Shown: positions 39,951 through 49,951 of the stretch, one piece after another
How the letters are laid out: every line of letters starts with the position of its first letter
How positions within the stretch are numbered: position 1 is the stretch's first letter
Source of the DNA: Methylomonas sp. MK1
GTDB lineage: Bacteria > Pseudomonadota > Gammaproteobacteria > Methylococcales > Methylomonadaceae
Assembly: GCF_000365425.1 (NCBI RefSeq)
Contig: NZ_AQOV01000003.1
Span: forward strand, 62,001-126,000
Direction: 5' to 3'
DNA: 64,000 nucleotides
Made by a program: the position numbers and the translations under genes
Notes under the pieces: generated by a model
Database searches by the model: none
The model's input: only the letters and a program-made list of their open reading frames with translations
Told to the model about the DNA's origin: nothing

Positions 39951-41303
39951 ATGTCCTCAAATTATGTGCGGCCTCTTGGCGTTGCACTGTGTTTATTGAT
40001 CACAACTTGTCAGGTCGATGCGAGTCCGACAAACACTACGCAATCGCTAAGTGATCAGACCTCAAACAATCCTAATCGTCCGGCCGCTGAGGAACCGACT
40101 GGCTCCCTGGTTTTGTCCCAAGCGCTTGCCTTAGCGCTAACCCAAAACCCGGAACTGTCGGCCTTTTCCTGGGAGAGCCGCGCACAGGAAGCCGCCACCC
40201 TCCAAGCGGGCTTGTTTCCCAATCCCACCTTCAATGCCAATGCGGCGAACTTTGGTAATCAGGTCATCAAGGGCTTCGATGGTGATGTCGTCACCTTGGA
40301 ACTCAGCCAATTGATCGAGTTGGGCGGTAAGCGTACCGCACGCATCGAAGCTGCCGCGCTGACCAAGCAACTCGCCGATTGGGATTATGAAGCCAAGCGG
40401 GCCGATATACTGACTCAAGTGACGCAAGCCTTTATTGATGTGCTGACGGCGCAACAGCGCCTGACACTAACCCAGCAAACGCACGAGTTGGCGAATCAAA
40501 CGACCGTAACAACCACGGCACGAGTGCAGGCAGGCAAGGTATCACCCGTCGAAGAAACCAAGGCCAAAGTTGCTCGTGCTTCGGTGCAAATTGAGCTGAT
40601 GCGGTCTCAAAAGGAACTGGAAGCCGCCCGCAAGCGTTTAGCGGCTGGCTGGGGTAGCACGACACCGCGTTTTGAGACGGTGAGCGGAAATTTGGAAAAC
40701 ATCCAAGTACCCGTGTCCCTGGATTCATTGGCGCAACGCCTCTCCAAAAATCCCGATTTAGCCCGTTGGGCCACCGAAATTACCCAACGCCAGGCACTCA
40801 TCACGATGGAAAAGTCCAAAGCCGTCCCGGATGTGACCGCGACCGTCGGCGCCAGTAAATATCTGATGCCCAATGATTACGCCTTAGTCGTGGGTTTTTC
40901 GGTGCCCTTGCCAGTATTTGATCGCAATCAAGGGCGTATTCAAGAGGCCGAACATCGCTTGACCAAAGCGGAAGACGAATTGCGTAGCGCAGAGGTACGC
41001 ATCGCCACGGCCTTGAACACCGCCTATCAAGCCCTGGATACCGCCCATTTGGAAATCATCACGTTGCAGCAAGACATTTTACCGGGGGCCCAAAGTGCTT
41101 ATGACGCCGCCTGCGAAGGTTATCGCTTGGGTAAGTTTGGGTTTCTCGACGTACTCGATGCACAGCGCACCCTGTTTAGCGCCAAAAATCAGTATTTACT
41201 GGCCTTGGCCGAATATCACAAGTCCGTGGCCAACGTGGAACGTTTGGTCGGCAGCAGCATAAACGAGACAGCGACAAATAGCCCATCAGAGGTATCTCAG
41301 TGA
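39951..41303 (+). CDS. czcC: CzcC-type outer-membrane efflux protein
   Basis: The 450-residue TolC-family protein has a signal peptide (about 24 residues) followed by two outer-membrane-efflux repeats, beginning LSQALALALTQNPELSAFSWE and, in the second repeat, QALITMEKSKAVPDVTATVG. It forms the outer-membrane channel of a CzcCBA heavy-metal efflux complex. Its stop overlaps the czcB start (ATGA-type), showing translational coupling. The metals (zinc, cobalt, cadmium) are inferred from the class of the partner pump. Confidence 0.9.
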   Translation: MSSNYVRPLGVALCLLITTCQVDASPTNTTQSLSDQTSNNPNRPAAEEPTGSLVLSQALALALTQNPELSAFSWESRAQEAATLQAGLFPNPTFNANAANFGNQVIKGFDGDVVTLELSQLIELGGKRTARIEAAALTKQLADWDYEAKRADILTQVTQAFIDVLTAQQRLTLTQQTHELANQTTVTTTARVQAGKVSPVEETKAKVARASVQIELMRSQKELEAARKRLAAGWGSTTPRFETVSGNLENIQVPVSLDSLAQRLSKNPDLARWATEITQRQALITMEKSKAVPDVTATVGASKYLMPNDYALVVGFSVPLPVFDRNQGRIQEAEHRLTKAEDELRSAEVRIATALNTAYQALDTAHLEIITLQQDILPGAQSAYDAACEGYRLGKFGFLDVLDAQRTLFSAKNQYLLALAEYHKSVANVERLVGSSINETATNSPSEVSQ

Positions 41304-42847
41304 ACAATATCAGCAAAAATCAATTGATCGCTATCGCCGCGATTATCTTGCTCGGCCTATTGCTAAGTGTATTTATTCTGAGCATCGACAAATCGATGCC
41401 GGAAGGTGAGGAACACGGCGAAGAAAGCCATGCAGCGGCTAAAGTAGATAGCGCCGAAGGCGATGATGACCATGGACATGCCGATGAAGCCAAGCAGGCC
41501 CAAGGCCCGCACGGTGGTGATGTTTACAGCGACGGTGACTTTAAGCTGGAAATCGTGCTCAGCGAGGAAGGCGGGGAACCGCGCTTTCGAGTGTATCCAT
41601 TCAATCAGGATAAACCGCTTCAGCCCGTTGCTGATCAACTCTCCGTGCAATTGAAACGCCCGAGCGGCGAGCAACAGCGCATCGAGTTTGAGCCTGAAAA
41701 AGCATATTGGCAAAGTATCCAGGCTATCGACGAGCCGCATGTCTTCGAAGCGAACGTGACGGCCAGACATGATGGTCAAACGCTTCAATTCGCTTTCAGT
41801 AAAGAAGAAGGCAAAGTAGCCTTGACCGATCAGCAAATCGCCGAAACCGGCATTTCGATTCAGACCGCAGGCGCGGCTCACATCATAAGCTCTGTCACCC
41901 TACCGGGTGAAATTCGCTTTAATGAAGATAAGACCTCTCATGTGGTACCGCGCTTGGCTGGTGTGGTGGAGAGTATTTCCGCCAACCTGGGCCAGCAAGT
42001 CAAAAAAGGTCAGATCATCGCCGTGATTGCCAGTACCGTGTTGTCCGAACAGCGTAGTGAATTACTGTCGGCACAAAAGCGCCTGGAATTAGCCCGCTCT
42101 ACCTTTGCGCGGGAAAAGCACTTATGGGAGGACAAAATATCGGCGGAACAAGACTATCAACAAGCCCGGCAGGCGATGCAGGAAATGGAAATCGCCGTCC
42201 ATAATGCCCAACAGAAATTGATAGCGCTAGGCGCAAGTCCCGCAGCATCGGCCAGCGGCGGCGCACTCAACCGCTACGAAATTCGCGCACCGTTTGACGG
42301 CATGGTGGTCGAGAAACATATCGCTATGGGAGAAGCGGTCAAGGAAGATGCCAGCATCTTCACGATTACTGACTTATCCTCCGTATGGGCCGAAATTATC
42401 GTATCGGCGAAGGATCTCAATGTCGTACAAGTTGGCAAACAGGTCAACATCAAGGCCACGGCGTTCGATTCTTCGGCAATCGGTACGCTGTCTTATGTGG
42501 GCGCATTGATGGGCGAACAAACCCGTACCGCTACCGCCCGCGTGACACTGGACAATCCGCAGATGGCCTGGCGACCTGGATTGTTTATCACGGTCGAGCT
42601 GCCTACCAAGGAAAGTGAAGTGCCGGTTGCGGTCGCGGCCGACGCCATCCAGATGATCAAAAACAAGCCGGCGACTTTTATTCGCGTACCCGGCGGCTTT
42701 ATTGCTCAACCGGTCACCACTGGCCTATCGGATGGCAAAGTCACCGAGATCGTGACAGGACTGATGCCAGGCACCGAATACGCTGTCAATGGCAGCTTCG
42801 TCATTAAATCCGAGCAAGGCAAAAGCAGTGCCGAGCACTCGCATTGA
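41300..42847 (+). CDS. czcB: CzcB-type periplasmic adaptor
   Basis: The 515-residue membrane-fusion protein has an N-terminal membrane anchor, then a His/Glu/Asp-rich stretch (residues 34-75, for example GEEHGEESH and DDDHGHADE) that could buffer metal. An extra N-terminal domain (about 75-180) and barrel-sandwich, hairpin and beta-barrel parts follow (VVESISANLGQQVKKGQIIA; IRAPFDGMVVEKH). It bridges CzcA and CzcC. The length and domain plan are those of CzcB. Confidence 0.92.
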   Translation: MNNISKNQLIAIAAIILLGLLLSVFILSIDKSMPEGEEHGEESHAAAKVDSAEGDDDHGHADEAKQAQGPHGGDVYSDGDFKLEIVLSEEGGEPRFRVYPFNQDKPLQPVADQLSVQLKRPSGEQQRIEFEPEKAYWQSIQAIDEPHVFEANVTARHDGQTLQFAFSKEEGKVALTDQQIAETGISIQTAGAAHIISSVTLPGEIRFNEDKTSHVVPRLAGVVESISANLGQQVKKGQIIAVIASTVLSEQRSELLSAQKRLELARSTFAREKHLWEDKISAEQDYQQARQAMQEMEIAVHNAQQKLIALGASPAASASGGALNRYEIRAPFDGMVVEKHIAMGEAVKEDASIFTITDLSSVWAEIIVSAKDLNVVQVGKQVNIKATAFDSSAIGTLSYVGALMGEQTRTATARVTLDNPQMAWRPGLFITVELPTKESEVPVAVAADAIQMIKNKPATFIRVPGGFIAQPVTTGLSDGKVTEIVTGLMPGTEYAVNGSFVIKSEQGKSSAEHSH

Positions 42848-42865
42848 TCCCCAGGAGTTCGCATC

Positions 42866-45800
42866 ATGTTTGAACGACTCATTCGTCTAGCGATCGAGCA
42901 TCGCTGGCTGGTTATCCTGGCCGTGCTCGGTATGGCAGGGTTAGGTATCTTCAATTACACGATTCTGCCCATCGACGCCGTGCCGGACATCACCAATGTT
43001 CAGGTACAAATTAATACCACGGCGCCAGGTTACTCGCCGTTGGAAACCGAACAGCGGATCACTTACCCCATCGAAACCGTCATGGCCGGCCTGCCTAATC
43101 TGGAGCAAACCCGGTCGCTATCACGTTACGGCTTATCGCAGGTCACTGTGATTTTCCAGGACGGCACCGATGTCTATTTCGCCCGGCAATTGGTGAATCA
43201 ACGTATTCAAGAAGCCAAGGATAAAATGCCTGCCGGTATCACGCCGGCGATGGGTCCCATTTCCACCGGTCTTGGGGAAATCTATTTATGGATAGTCGAA
43301 GCCCAAGAGGGAGCCAAAAAACCGGACGGTTCGCCTTACACCGCAACCGATCTGCGTGAAATCCAGGACTGGATTATCAAACCGCAGCTGCGCAACGTGC
43401 CGGGTGTCACCGAAATCAATTCCATTGGCGGCTACGCCAAACAATATCAGGTGGCACCGATTCCGGAAAAACTCGCGTCCTACGGCCTGACCTTGCAAGA
43501 CATTGTTACCGCGCTGGATCGCAATAACAATAATGTCGGTGCCGGCTACATTGAAAAGCGTGGCGAACAATATCTGATTCGTGCGCCGGGCCAAGTGCAT
43601 TCGATGGAAGATATTCGCAACATCATTCTGGGCAATGTCCAGGGCGTACCCATTCGGATTCGCGATGTCGGCGAGGTCGAAATCGGCCGAGAACTACGCA
43701 CCGGCGCTGCGACCGAAAATGGCCGAGAGATGGTATTGGGCACGGTCTTTATGCTGATCGGTCAGAATAGCCGCGCCGTCTCGCAAGCGGTCGACAAAAA
43801 GATGGCAGACATCAACCGCACCTTGCCCGAAGGAGTGCAGGCCGTGACGGTCTATGACCGGACGGTATTGGTCGATAAAGCCATCAATACGGTTAAAAAG
43901 AACTTAACCGAAGGGGCGATTCTGGTCATTGTGATTCTGTTTCTGTTCCTCGGCAATATTCGTGCGGCCATCATTACCGCCATGGTCATACCGTTATCGA
44001 TGTTGTTTACGTTTACCGGCATGGTCACGTACCAGGTTAGTGCTAACTTGATGAGTCTGGGTGCTCTTGACTTTGGTGTGATCATCGACGGCGCGGTGGT
44101 GATCGTCGAAAACTGTGTGCGAAGGCTGGCCCATGCCCAGGAACAGCATGGACGTTCGCTAACGCGTCATGAACGATTTCATGAGGTGTTTACAGCATCG
44201 AAAGAAGCACGGCGGGCTCTGTTATTTGGCCAGTTGATCATCATGGTCGTGTATTTGCCCATCTTCGCGCTAACGGGGGTGGAAGGCAAAATGTTTCATC
44301 CGATGGCGTTTACTGTGGTGATTGCCTTGGTCGGTGCCATGATACTGTCGGTGACCTTTATTCCGGCCGCTGTGGCACTGTTTATCGGCGATAAAGTCGC
44401 CGAAAAGGATAATGTGGTGATGCAGACCGCCAAGCGGGTGTATGCCCCTGTTTTAATCGGCGTGATGCGCAACAAGCCAGTGGTGCTCACTTTTACCCTG
44501 GTCGCCGTGATGTTATCGGGTCTGCTGGCAACGCGGATGGGCAGCGAGTTCGTACCGAGTTTGAATGAAGGCGATTTCGCCATTCAGGCACTACGCATTC
44601 CCGGCACCAGTTTGTCGCAATCGGTCACCATGCAGCAGCAAATTGAAGCGACGCTGAAACAGCAATTTCCGGAAATCGAGCGCATATTCGCGCGAACCGG
44701 CACCGCCGAGATCGCATCCGACCCCATGCCGCCCAATATCTCGGACGGTTACATCATGCTCAAGCCACGCGAGCAATGGCCTGAACCCGATAAATCACGC
44801 GACGACCTGCTGGCCGCAATCCAAGCGGCGGCCAACAAACTACCCGGAAACCTCTACGAGTTTTCCCAGCCTATCCAGTTGCGCTTCAATGAACTGATTT
44901 CCGGGGTGCGTAGCGATGTGGCCGTCAAAGTGTTCGGCGATGATATGGACGTCTTGAACGACACCGCGACTGAAATCTCGGCGGTCATGGAAGCGATTCC
45001 CGGTGCATCCGAAGTTAAAGTCGAGCAAACCACCGGCTTGCCGATGCTGACTCTGAATATCGACCGGGACAAAACCTCACGCTACGGCTTAAACGTGGGC
45101 GATGTGCAGGATGCGGTGGCGACCGCGATTGGCGGCACTGAAGCCGGCACCTTGTTTGAGGGCGACCGGCGTTTCGATATTATCGTGCGTCTGCCGGAGA
45201 GCCTGCGCAGCAATTTGGATGCCATCAACCGCTTGCCTATCTCATTGCCGCGCGGGCAAAACCGAGACGGACAAACCAGCTATATCCCACTGGCTGAAGT
45301 AGCCAGTCTGGAAATGGCCCCCGGCCCGAATCAAATCAGCCGCGAGAACGGTAAGCGCCGAATCGTCATCAGTGCCAACGTGCGAGGCCGAGACATCGGC
45401 TCCTTTGTCGCCGAGGCTGAACAAAAGCTGCAACAGAAAGTCAAAATTCCATCCGGTTATTGGACCAGTTGGGGGGGACAGTTCGAACAGTTGCAATCGG
45501 CTGCCCATCGCTTACAGATTGTGGTGCCTGTGGCGTTAATTCTGGTTTTTACGCTACTGTTCATGATGTTTGGCAACGCCAAGGACGGTTTGCTGGTGTT
45601 TAGCGGTATCCCCTTTGCGTTGACCGGTGGCTTGGTCGCACTTTGGTTGCGCGATATTCCGATGTCGATTTCAGCGGCAGTGGGATTCATCGCTTTGTCG
45701 GGTGTAGCGGTACTGAACGGTCTGGTGATGATTGCCTTTATCCGCAGCCTCCGTGACGAAGGCATGTCGCTGGATAAAGCGATTGTAGAGGGTGCTTTGA

Positions 45801-46048
45801 CACGACTGCGGCCGGTGCTGATGACCGCATTGGTGGCCTCGTTCGGTTTCGTACCGATGGCAATCGCCACCGGTACCGGCGCAGAAGTCCAGCGCCCGCT
45901 GGCCACCGTGGTGATAGGCGGCATCCTGTCGTCAACGATGCTGACTTTGTTGGTATTACCGATTCTATACTGGCTCGCGCACCGCAATGATCAACCCGTA
46001 AAGCCCATCATTCCGGAAATTGTGCAGATTGATTCCCATGAGGATTAA
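42866..46048 (+). CDS. czcA: CzcA-type RND heavy-metal pump
   Basis: The 1060-residue protein is a 12-span HME-RND pump. The fourth-span motif LDFGVIIDGAVVIVEN carries the D-D-E signature of the HME1 group (CzcA; zinc, cobalt, cadmium). Two large periplasmic loops and a duplicated fold are evident. It exports divalent cations by proton antiport. It is separated from czcB by 18 bp and from the P-type ATPase gene by 3 bp, so one operon makes both a periplasmic and a cytoplasmic exporter. Confidence 0.94.
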   Translation: MFERLIRLAIEHRWLVILAVLGMAGLGIFNYTILPIDAVPDITNVQVQINTTAPGYSPLETEQRITYPIETVMAGLPNLEQTRSLSRYGLSQVTVIFQDGTDVYFARQLVNQRIQEAKDKMPAGITPAMGPISTGLGEIYLWIVEAQEGAKKPDGSPYTATDLREIQDWIIKPQLRNVPGVTEINSIGGYAKQYQVAPIPEKLASYGLTLQDIVTALDRNNNNVGAGYIEKRGEQYLIRAPGQVHSMEDIRNIILGNVQGVPIRIRDVGEVEIGRELRTGAATENGREMVLGTVFMLIGQNSRAVSQAVDKKMADINRTLPEGVQAVTVYDRTVLVDKAINTVKKNLTEGAILVIVILFLFLGNIRAAIITAMVIPLSMLFTFTGMVTYQVSANLMSLGALDFGVIIDGAVVIVENCVRRLAHAQEQHGRSLTRHERFHEVFTASKEARRALLFGQLIIMVVYLPIFALTGVEGKMFHPMAFTVVIALVGAMILSVTFIPAAVALFIGDKVAEKDNVVMQTAKRVYAPVLIGVMRNKPVVLTFTLVAVMLSGLLATRMGSEFVPSLNEGDFAIQALRIPGTSLSQSVTMQQQIEATLKQQFPEIERIFARTGTAEIASDPMPPNISDGYIMLKPREQWPEPDKSRDDLLAAIQAAANKLPGNLYEFSQPIQLRFNELISGVRSDVAVKVFGDDMDVLNDTATEISAVMEAIPGASEVKVEQTTGLPMLTLNIDRDKTSRYGLNVGDVQDAVATAIGGTEAGTLFEGDRRFDIIVRLPESLRSNLDAINRLPISLPRGQNRDGQTSYIPLAEVASLEMAPGPNQISRENGKRRIVISANVRGRDIGSFVAEAEQKLQQKVKIPSGYWTSWGGQFEQLQSAAHRLQIVVPVALILVFTLLFMMFGNAKDGLLVFSGIPFALTGGLVALWLRDIPMSISAAVGFIALSGVAVLNGLVMIAFIRSLRDEGMSLDKAIVEGALTRLRPVLMTALVASFGFVPMAIATGTGAEVQRPLATVVIGGILSSTMLTLLVLPILYWLAHRNDQPVKPIIPEIVQIDSHED

Positions 46049-46051
46049 ACG

Positions 46052-48376
46052 ATGAGTACCTGTAAGCCATCAGAAAAAACCGGTTGTTGTCCTGGCGAGC
46101 AGCAGGATAGTCACCCGTCAACGGCATCAAACTCATCGAGTGGCCTGACGTTCAAAATCGAGGGACTGGATTGCGCCGAAGAGGTCGCTACGTTGAAAAG
46201 CGCGATAGGTCCGCTTGTGGGGGGCAGTGACAAACTGGCATTTGATGTTTTAAACGGGCGAATGACACTATTGTCTGATGCCGAGCCCGTGACGGAAAAA
46301 ACGATCATCAAAGCCGTGGCTGCAACGGGTATGACCGCCGCTCGCTGGCAAGCAGGTCAGACCGATGCAGATGCCCAGCAACTGCACCGTTCGAAGACCG
46401 TTTATACCGTGCTTAGCGGTGTATTTATCGTGGTCGGCATGTTGATTCATATCGCCATAGCCGGCGGCTTTGTGGATATTCAAACGGTTTTCAGCTCGGC
46501 AAAAAACGGAACCCTGCAATGGGACGTGGTCACTCACTACCTGCATAGCTTGCTGAATGCGCATGCTCAGCAGGCAATGCCTTTGCCTGAAAAAATGGCC
46601 TTTGGTTTAGCGATGGCTTGCGGTGCTCGGCATGTGATTGTAAAGGCGTTTTATGCCTTGAAACGCTTACGGGCGGATATGAACTTGCTGATGACGATTG
46701 CGGTTATCGGTGCGATGTTCATTGATGAATGGTTTGAGGCGGCAACCGTCAGTTTTTTGTTTGCCCTGTCTCTGGCGATTGAAAGCTGGAGTATTGGCCG
46801 TGCCCGTCATGCCGTTGAAGCCTTGCTGGATTTAGCCCCCTCGACGGTGACTATCAAAGATGAAATCGGCCTGGAATGTGTGGTACCTGCCGCAGAAGTC
46901 AATATAGGTACCCGTTTCATATTAGCGCCTGGCGCTAAAATCCCCCTGGATGGCAACGTAATTGCCGGTTTCAGTTCAGTCAATCAGGCGCCGATTACCG
47001 GTGAAAGTATGCCGGTTGCCAAGCAAGTGGGTGACGAGGTGTTTGCCGGCAGCATTAATGTTGAAGGCACATTGGAAATCCGATCCACCAAGCTGGTTTC
47101 GGATACCACCTTGGCACAGATTACCCGTCTGGTCGGCGAAGCCCATGGTAAACGAGCCGAGGTCGAGCAATGGGTGGAGAAATTTGCACGAATTTATACC
47201 CCGGTAGTGATGCTGGTGGCGTTGGCGATGTGCATCATTCCGCCCTTGTTTTTCGAAGGCAGCTGGAACGAATGGTTTTACCATGCCTTAGTGTTGCTAG
47301 TCATTGCCTGCCCCTGTGCATTGGTCATTTCGACACCGGTGAGCATTGTCGCGGCACTGGCATGTGCAGCCCGACAAGGCATTCTGATCAAAGGTGGCAT
47401 TTATATCGAAACACCTGCCCATCTCAATGCGATTGCCTTTGATAAAACCGGTACGCTAACCTCTGGTGAACCCATCGTCACGGGGGTTTATCCTTTTAAT
47501 GGTCATAACGAAGAAGACCTGTTAAGTCGCGCCGCTGCACTGGAAACGCGAAGCAATCATCCGTTGGCTAAAGCCATTTTACGCCACACGGAACAGCTCG
47601 GTATCAACGTGGCCAGCGCAGACAATGTGAAGGTTTTACCAGGTAAAGGTGTCACCGGATTATTTAATGGCACGGATTTTTGGTTGGGATCGCGTCGTTA
47701 TCTATTGGAACGTAGCCAAGAAATCCCGGAAATCAGTGAAAAAGCGATTGCCATTGAACAAACAGGGCAAACCGTGATTGCCATTGGCAATGATCGGCAT
47801 ATTTGCGGCCTCATCGCCGTTGCCGACCAGCCTCGCGCTGAAATCAAATCGATTTTGCAAGCGCTGAGGCAGACAGGCATCAAACATCTGGTCATGTTGA
47901 CCGGTGACAATCGGGTGACGGCCAATAACATCGCGGCCCAAATTGGCATCGATGAGGTACACGCCGAACTATTGCCCGCCGATAAAGTGGAGATCGTCAG
48001 TCAAATGGTCGAACAATACGGACAGGTGGCGATGATCGGTGATGGTGTCAACGACGCACCTGCGCTGGGACGGGCTAACCTGGGAATTGCTATGGGGGTG
48101 CTAGGGTCGGATGCGGCTATTGAAATAGCCGATATTGCCCTGATGGGTGATGACCTTTCCAAACTGCCTTGGCTGCTTGGGCATTCCAAACGAACGCTGG
48201 CTATTATTCGACAAAATATTACTTTTGCGCTGATGATCAAAGCCGCGTTCGCCGTCTTAGCCTTTGCTGGTGTGGCGACCTTATGGGAAGCCATTGCTGC
48301 GGATATGGGCGCTTCCTTCTTGGTCGTTGCCAACGGACTGAGATTACTACACCCCAAAAATACAGCTTTTAAGTAG
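46052..48376 (+). CDS. P1B-type metal ATPase (CadA/ZntA class)
   Basis: The 774-residue protein has the transmembrane CPC motif (IACPCALVIS), the phosphorylation site DKTGTLTSGE, the TGES actuator motif (ITGESMPVAK), an HP motif (SNHPLAKA) and GDGVNDAPAL, all of P1B ATPases. The N-terminus has a cysteine cluster (CKPSEKTGCCPG) and a ferredoxin-like domain whose metal loop is GLDCAEE rather than the usual CxxC. That variant and the CzcCBA context favour zinc, cadmium or lead over copper. It is the last gene of the czc operon. Confidence 0.92.
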   Translation: MSTCKPSEKTGCCPGEQQDSHPSTASNSSSGLTFKIEGLDCAEEVATLKSAIGPLVGGSDKLAFDVLNGRMTLLSDAEPVTEKTIIKAVAATGMTAARWQAGQTDADAQQLHRSKTVYTVLSGVFIVVGMLIHIAIAGGFVDIQTVFSSAKNGTLQWDVVTHYLHSLLNAHAQQAMPLPEKMAFGLAMACGARHVIVKAFYALKRLRADMNLLMTIAVIGAMFIDEWFEAATVSFLFALSLAIESWSIGRARHAVEALLDLAPSTVTIKDEIGLECVVPAAEVNIGTRFILAPGAKIPLDGNVIAGFSSVNQAPITGESMPVAKQVGDEVFAGSINVEGTLEIRSTKLVSDTTLAQITRLVGEAHGKRAEVEQWVEKFARIYTPVVMLVALAMCIIPPLFFEGSWNEWFYHALVLLVIACPCALVISTPVSIVAALACAARQGILIKGGIYIETPAHLNAIAFDKTGTLTSGEPIVTGVYPFNGHNEEDLLSRAAALETRSNHPLAKAILRHTEQLGINVASADNVKVLPGKGVTGLFNGTDFWLGSRRYLLERSQEIPEISEKAIAIEQTGQTVIAIGNDRHICGLIAVADQPRAEIKSILQALRQTGIKHLVMLTGDNRVTANNIAAQIGIDEVHAELLPADKVEIVSQMVEQYGQVAMIGDGVNDAPALGRANLGIAMGVLGSDAAIEIADIALMGDDLSKLPWLLGHSKRTLAIIRQNITFALMIKAAFAVLAFAGVATLWEAIAADMGASFLVVANGLRLLHPKNTAFK

Positions 48377-48453
48377 CCTGAACCTAATAAAAATCGCGTA
48401 AACAGCGTTCAACACCTAAACATTACCATTTCAAGATACCTTTGGAGATAACC

Positions 48454-48777
48454 ATGAAATTAAAATCACTGATTCTTTTAGTTTTAGCTGAATCCTTATT
48501 GTCCGCTTGCAGCTTCATGGAGCCTCATGCCATGGATACTGACCTAACTATACAGCATGTGGCATTAGCCAAACACTTCGAAGACGAGGCCAACGAGTTA
48601 CAGACTAGGATTGAGGAACATAAAGAATATCTCAGCCAATTTGAGTCACAGCGTTACGTTTATGGCAGACACGCAAATGATCTTAAAGCGCACAGCCAAG
48701 AAGTGATTGATCTTTATCAGCAAGCCGTTACTGCAAACCGGGACATAGCAGAAATGTTGCGAGAAGCGGATCATTAG
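48454..48777 (+). CDS. Small coiled-coil lipoprotein
   Basis: The 107-residue protein has a lipoprotein signal with lipobox LLSAC (Cys19) and a long helical mature part (HFEDEANELQTRIEEHKEYL, then QFESQRYVYGRHANDL). It is clearly related to the lipoprotein at 51239-51577 on the other strand: both carry a PHxMD motif after the Cys, an AKHxE helix and a YxYGxxAxxL motif. Position next to metal exporters suggests an envelope role in the same response; function is unknown. Confidence 0.75.
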   Translation: MKLKSLILLVLAESLLSACSFMEPHAMDTDLTIQHVALAKHFEDEANELQTRIEEHKEYLSQFESQRYVYGRHANDLKAHSQEVIDLYQQAVTANRDIAEMLREADH

Positions 48778-49154
48778 TTGTAGCACCTCGCGCTCTGCTG
48801 TGTCCGTTCTTGAACCGTCAAACCTATGGTTTTCGGATAAATGCTTGGAAACCAGGTCTGGAGTTCGACGCAAATATTGAAACAAACCGATTGATTTTGG
48901 TTCTTAGAACCTGAATGGGAGACATGTTTGCAAAGTGCTGGAATGATCGGCTAAACGACGGCTTTCGGATTTACTGCCGCCATACCCTAAAATCTTTAAA
49001 TGTCGTGTTATGGCCGTTAGCGACTTTAGCCTCGTCGAATCCATTAAAATTTTGAACGTCAGCTATCGAGATGGGCGAATTCACAGTTTCGGCCAAAAGC
49101 AGCCAATGAAAAATACAATAATCAGTTCTCCGAATGGCTGGTTTATAGCGATCA
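48778..49154. other. Gene-free stretch with a palindrome and a decayed repeat
   Basis: No gene is seen. GGTTCTTAGAACC at 48899-48911 is a palindrome with one central base. The 49050-49115 part resembles 51005-51085 beyond the neighbouring genes (see findings), which suggests copies of a non-coding repeat. Confidence 0.45.
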
Positions 49155-49592
49155 TTAGACATCTGTATTGTGCTCATTTTCTAAACGCTTGAAATTCACT
49201 AAACAACATTGGCCCGATGGGTTTCTAATTTCACAAGCACATTCCCCGGCTTGAGTGCGTTGCATGACGAAAGCTTTGATCGGTTCTGCCTGGTGGTCTT
49301 TTAACGCCGATAAATACTGCTCGGCTTCAATATCAAAACAGTAACAAAGCGCGTCGTTTTGAATCGCTTTATAGCTTCGTAAATGCTGTTTGGGAATAGT
49401 GTTACCCGCGTTGGAGAAGTAAGCAATTGAACATGTTTTTGCAGGGCAAAAATAATAGCTATCAGTGATAAGCGACTGATTCTCGGGAAACCTAACCTGA
49501 TGATAAAGCGTAGACATACCGACACTTTTACAAGTGGAACCGCATTCCGGACAAATCTGTTTGGTATTGGCAGAGCAGCAGCAATCAGACAT
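49155..49592 (-). CDS. CopZ-like cysteine-rich metal or iron-sulfur protein (copy 1)
   Basis: The 145-residue protein starts MSDCCC and has a zinc-binding-like head (ICPECGSTC), a middle region with FCPAKTCSIAYFSN, and a BFD-like [2Fe-2S] tail (LCYCFDI; GECACEIRNPSGQCCLVNF). This is the layout of bacterial CopZ-type proteins with an N-terminal zinc domain and a C-terminal Fe-S domain. It is the last gene of a merR-merT-merP cassette and has a close copy at 59649. I infer a role as a cytoplasmic metal acceptor or sensor. Confidence 0.78.
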   Translation of the reverse strand: MSDCCCSANTKQICPECGSTCKSVGMSTLYHQVRFPENQSLITDSYYFCPAKTCSIAYFSNAGNTIPKQHLRSYKAIQNDALCYCFDIEAEQYLSALKDHQAEPIKAFVMQRTQAGECACEIRNPSGQCCLVNFKRLENEHNTDV

Positions 49593-49609
49593 AGGTGGCA
49601 TTCTCGGTC

Positions 49610-49939
49610 TTATTGGGTAATAGGCGTGGCCAGAGAACCCGGATAACCGGCATCGGTCGTGGCTTTGATCAAGGCGGCGCTATTGGTTTTTTTGCCGTCG
49701 AAAGTAACCTCGGCCGTTTTGGCATCGTAATCGACAGCCACTTTTTGTACGCCTTCAACTTTCTGCAGGGCTTTTTTGATGGTGACTATGCACATGGCGC
49801 AGGTCATATTCTCTAACTTCAGTGTCACCATTTGTTGTTGGTTTGGCAGTGCCTCTGTGGTTTCAGCATAGGCCACTGGCATCCATAAAGTGGCCGGCAA
49901 CAACAAACTTATCAGTAATAATCCGGATTTAATGGTCAT
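49610..49939 (-). CDS. merP: MerP-type periplasmic metal-binding protein (copy 1)
   Basis: The 109-residue protein has a signal peptide (to about AYA, residue 26) and one heavy-metal-associated domain with MTCAMC at about residues 44-49, followed by TIKKALQKVEGVQKVAVDYD. MerP binds Hg(II) in the periplasm through this cysteine pair and passes it to MerT. The gene is 12 bp downstream of merT. No merA reductase gene is present in the window, so the metal may not be mercury. Confidence 0.85.
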   Translation of the reverse strand: MTIKSGLLLISLLLPATLWMPVAYAETTEALPNQQQMVTLKLENMTCAMCIVTIKKALQKVEGVQKVAVDYDAKTAEVTFDGKKTNSAALIKATTDAGYPGSLATPITQ

Positions 49940-49951
49940 ATCGGAATTCTC

